Shown here: piece after piece, positions 6,508-8,290 of the stretch
Layout of the letters: each line of letters starts with the position of its first letter
Position numbering within the stretch: position 1 is the stretch's first letter
Source: Candidatus Nanosyncoccus nanoralicus
GTDB lineage: Bacteria; Patescibacteriota; Saccharimonadia; Saccharimonadales; Saccharimonadaceae
Reading direction: 5' to 3'
DNA length: 8,290 bases
Assembly (NCBI RefSeq): GCF_004138405.1
Contig: NZ_PRLL01000023.1
Location: forward strand, 1-8,290
The notes under the pieces: model-generated
Database searches by the model: none
The model's input: only the letters and a program-made list of their open reading frames with translations
What the model was told of the DNA's origin: nothing
Made by a program: the position numbers and the translations under genes

Positions 6508-7779
6508 ATGAAACATTTTGTTGAAGAAATCGAGCTAAAAAACGGCGCGAGAGGACTTCTTATTGATGTCCCCGGTGCTTCCGTGATGAATATTAAGGTT
6601 CAATTCCGTGGCGGTATGCGTTTCGCTAAAACCCCGGACCTCTACGAGATTGCCCATGTTGTTGAGCACCTTAGTTTTGGCGCTAACTCCGTCTTTCCTG
6701 ACGAACAAGCCTACGAAGCCGACTTCACTAAAAATGGTGCTTATCACAACGCCTGGACCTCAGACTATTCTGTCTGTTATGAAGCCGAATGTGCTGATTT
6801 TGAATGGGAACGCATCTTAAATCTAGAACGCATTGCCATCACTTCACCAAAATTTAATGAAGATGAACTTAGAAGTGAAAAAGGTAACGTTAAAGCTGAA
6901 CTGACCGGTTATATGAATGATTATGCTCGGCTTCTGTGGCCAAGGCTTCAAAAAGCTATCGGCGAAGATGTTCCCAACCTTAAAGAGCGTCTTGCTACAA
7001 TCAATAATATCGAGCTTAAGGATATTCGCGAACATTATCGTCGCACTCATACCGCAAAAAACATGCGTTTTATTATTGCTGGACAAATTAAACACCGTAA
7101 AAAGGAAATTTTGCGTAATCTTGAAGATTGGGACCTCAAAGAAGGTAAGCGTTTTGAAATCCCCAAAGATAAATTGCACTCTTCTCCAGCTATTCTCGTA
7201 AAAAGAAAGGATGCCAGTAATATTACATTTGGTTTTTCTATGGTCACCCCTAGACGATTATCTAGCCAAGAAACTCAAGCCATGGGTGCACTCAACCATA
7301 TCCTCAATGGCACCATGAGTAGTCGTATTTTTGGCCAAGCCAGAAAACGTGGCCTTGTTTATGGAATGGGTAGTGGCATCAATAGCAGTAAACATTATTC
7401 ATCTTGGGACTTTGATGGCGAAGTGAATCTTGAGACTGCTGACGAACTTTTCTCCCTTATTCAAATCGAAATGGTAAAAGCCCTCAATGGTGAAATTTCT
7501 GACGAAGAAATTGAAGCTGTTAAAACCTACGCCCAGGGACGCTACCAGATGGGAGCACAGACCGTCAGCCAAATCTCTGACTACTATACCGATGATTATT
7601 TTATGACCGAAAAATTTGAACTCTACGATGATTTCCCTCAAATCATTAAAGAGATCAATAAACCATCTATTGTTGAGTTAGCTAGAGAATTTGCTGGCTC
7701 CGGCATACATGCTTTTGTGACTGTTGGCTCTGTTGAAAAATCCGTTATCAACCAGCTTGCTGAATCGCTTAATTTCTAA
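6508..7779 (+). CDS. M16 family zinc metallopeptidase (pitrilysin-like)
   Basis: M16 peptidases are inverted-motif zinc proteases (insulysin, pitrilysin and mitochondrial processing peptidase relatives) that cut short or unfolded peptides in a closed chamber. The active site HVVEH is at residues 50-54, and E131 in SEKGNVKAE gives exactly the HxxEH-X76-E spacing of the family, so the enzyme looks catalytically competent. The second half carries the typical SSRIFGQARKRGLVYG segment (271-286) that helps close the substrate chamber. At 423 residues it is a two-domain half-size unit of the M16B/M16C type, which usually works as a dimer. The first residues look neither hydrophobic nor signal-like, so a cytoplasmic location is inferred. 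The ATG is 2 bases after the secA TAG and has no clear Shine-Dalgarno, suggesting termination-reinitiation coupling to secA. Its substrates are unknown; clearing signal peptides or failed export substrates is speculation from context. Confidence 0.9.
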   Translation: MKHFVEEIELKNGARGLLIDVPGASVMNIKVQFRGGMRFAKTPDLYEIAHVVEHLSFGANSVFPDEQAYEADFTKNGAYHNAWTSDYSVCYEAECADFEWERILNLERIAITSPKFNEDELRSEKGNVKAELTGYMNDYARLLWPRLQKAIGEDVPNLKERLATINNIELKDIREHYRRTHTAKNMRFIIAGQIKHRKKEILRNLEDWDLKEGKRFEIPKDKLHSSPAILVKRKDASNITFGFSMVTPRRLSSQETQAMGALNHILNGTMSSRIFGQARKRGLVYGMGSGINSSKHYSSWDFDGEVNLETADELFSLIQIEMVKALNGEISDEEIEAVKTYAQGRYQMGAQTVSQISDYYTDDYFMTEKFELYDDFPQIIKEINKPSIVELAREFAGSGIHAFVTVGSVEKSVINQLAESLNF

Positions 7780-7796
7780 AACCATTAAAAACCAAG

Positions 7797-7802
7797 TATA
7801 AT
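7797..7802 (+). promoter_or_regulatory. -10 box of murD
   Basis: TATAAT is a perfect hexamer in the 29-base spacer, with 6 bases to the murD ATG at 7809. This is the same spacing as at lysS, so transcription would start at or next to the ATG. It lacks the TG extension and a clear -35. No Shine-Dalgarno is visible between the box and the ATG. Confidence 0.62.
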
Positions 7803-7808
7803 AGAGCT

Positions 7809-8290
7809 ATGAATATTGCAATTTTAGGTCATGGACTTGAGGGGCAAGCCGTAGAAGCTTATTTTAAAACCCACTCATTAGAAGCTAGTCCCAATCATTT
7901 TACTTTTTTTGACCATTTCGAGGATCACCAAATTCCAGATTTTCACTTAGAGAATTTTGATCTTGTTTTTCGTAGCCCTTCTGTTCATCCTCAATTTATT
8001 TTAGAACCAGAGCAGCGTGGTAAATCCCAGAATTGGACCTCAATTACCAACTATTTCTTTGAAAATTGCAAAGCACCGATCATTGGCGTTACCGGTACCA
8101 AAGGGAAGGGAACTACCTGTTCCATTATCACAAATCTACTCCGTCAATTTCCGGAACGTTTCAATAATATTCATCTTGTTGGCAATATTGGCACGCCAGC
8201 CATCCTCGAGTTAGACAAAATCACTGAAAAGGATTTAGTTGTTTATGAGATGAGTAGTTTTCAATGCTGGGATCTCCGAAAATCTCCTCA
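7809..8290 (+). CDS. murD: UDP-N-acetylmuramoylalanine--D-glutamate ligase, 5' part (cut by window end)
   Basis: MurD adds D-glutamate to UDP-MurNAc-L-Ala in the cytoplasmic stage of peptidoglycan synthesis, using ATP. The frame is open from the ATG at 7809 to the window edge: 160 residues of a family about 430-450 long. An N-terminal Rossmann-like domain begins MNIAILGHGLEGQAV, and RSPSVHP (55-61) matches the SPGI region that ends it. The central ATPase domain starts with IIGVTGTKGKGTT (91-103). GNIGTPAI (125-132) and EMSSFQ (147-152) match MurD GNIG and ELSSFQ, which sets it apart from MurC, E and F. The P-loop is unusual: GTKGKGTT has a glycine after the lysine, like the GTNGKGS of FolC, instead of GTNGKTT/ST. 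The ATG sits in leaderless geometry behind TATAAT. FolC is the main alternative, but the Rossmann start and SSFQ favour MurD. Confidence 0.88.
   Translation, partial: MNIAILGHGLEGQAVEAYFKTHSLEASPNHFTFFDHFEDHQIPDFHLENFDLVFRSPSVHPQFILEPEQRGKSQNWTSITNYFFENCKAPIIGVTGTKGKGTTCSIITNLLRQFPERFNNIHLVGNIGTPAILELDKITEKDLVVYEMSSFQCWDLRKSP

Noticed and set aside
1..8290. Recoding of UGA (as in Gracilibacteria and Absconditabacteria)
   Set aside because: No in-frame TGA occurs in any of the seven identified genes, so there is no sign of a UGA sense codon.

Overview
The window is a compact, gene-dense bacterial chromosome segment of about 8.3 kb with every gene on the + strand. It carries core housekeeping genes only: translation factors, two aminoacyl-tRNA synthetases, a ribosome hibernation factor, the SecA preprotein motor, an M16 metallopeptidase and a Mur ligase. 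There is no tRNA or rRNA gene, insertion sequence, CRISPR array or sign of phage. Several traits point to a Patescibacteria/CPR bacterium, with Saccharibacteria (TM7) the best guess: short spacers, moderate-to-low GC by eye, a SecA with an acidic insertion and no zinc finger, and divergent synthetase and MurD motifs. This placement comes from remembered family features, not from a search. None of the reading frames contains an in-frame TGA, so UGA is not recoded to an amino acid here. All observed stops are TAA or TAG.

Layout: 1-398 is the 3' part of frr (ribosome recycling factor), cut by the window edge. 399-457 holds a palindrome and an extended -10 box placed so that lysS (458-1918) would be leaderless. 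serS (1947-3191) follows after 28 bases with its own Shine-Dalgarno and is probably co-transcribed with lysS. 3192-3239 holds a promoter and Shine-Dalgarno for a short hibernation-promoting factor (3240-3602). 3603-3712 is the longest non-coding stretch (110 bases) and holds a strong intrinsic terminator followed by a secA promoter and Shine-Dalgarno. secA (3713-6505) is followed after only 2 bases by an M16 peptidase gene (6508-7779). A 29-base spacer with a TATAAT box then leads into murD (7809 to the window end, truncated), also in leaderless geometry.

Functionally, frr, lysS, serS and hpf serve translation and ribosome recycling or storage. secA drives protein export and is tightly linked to a cytoplasmic-looking zinc peptidase. 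murD begins a cell-wall section. An hpf-secA neighbourhood is also known from Firmicutes (yvyD-secA-prfB in Bacillus subtilis), so this order is partly ancestral. Here a terminator and a new promoter separate hpf from secA, and an M16 peptidase takes the place of prfB.

I found no clearly new biological system. The most interesting signals are the mixed modes of translation initiation (two genes with identical leaderless promoter geometry, three with Shine-Dalgarno, one coupled), the palindrome in the lysS promoter, the unusual SecA architecture with a coupled M16 gene, and the altered nucleotide-binding motifs in MurD, LysRS and SerRS.
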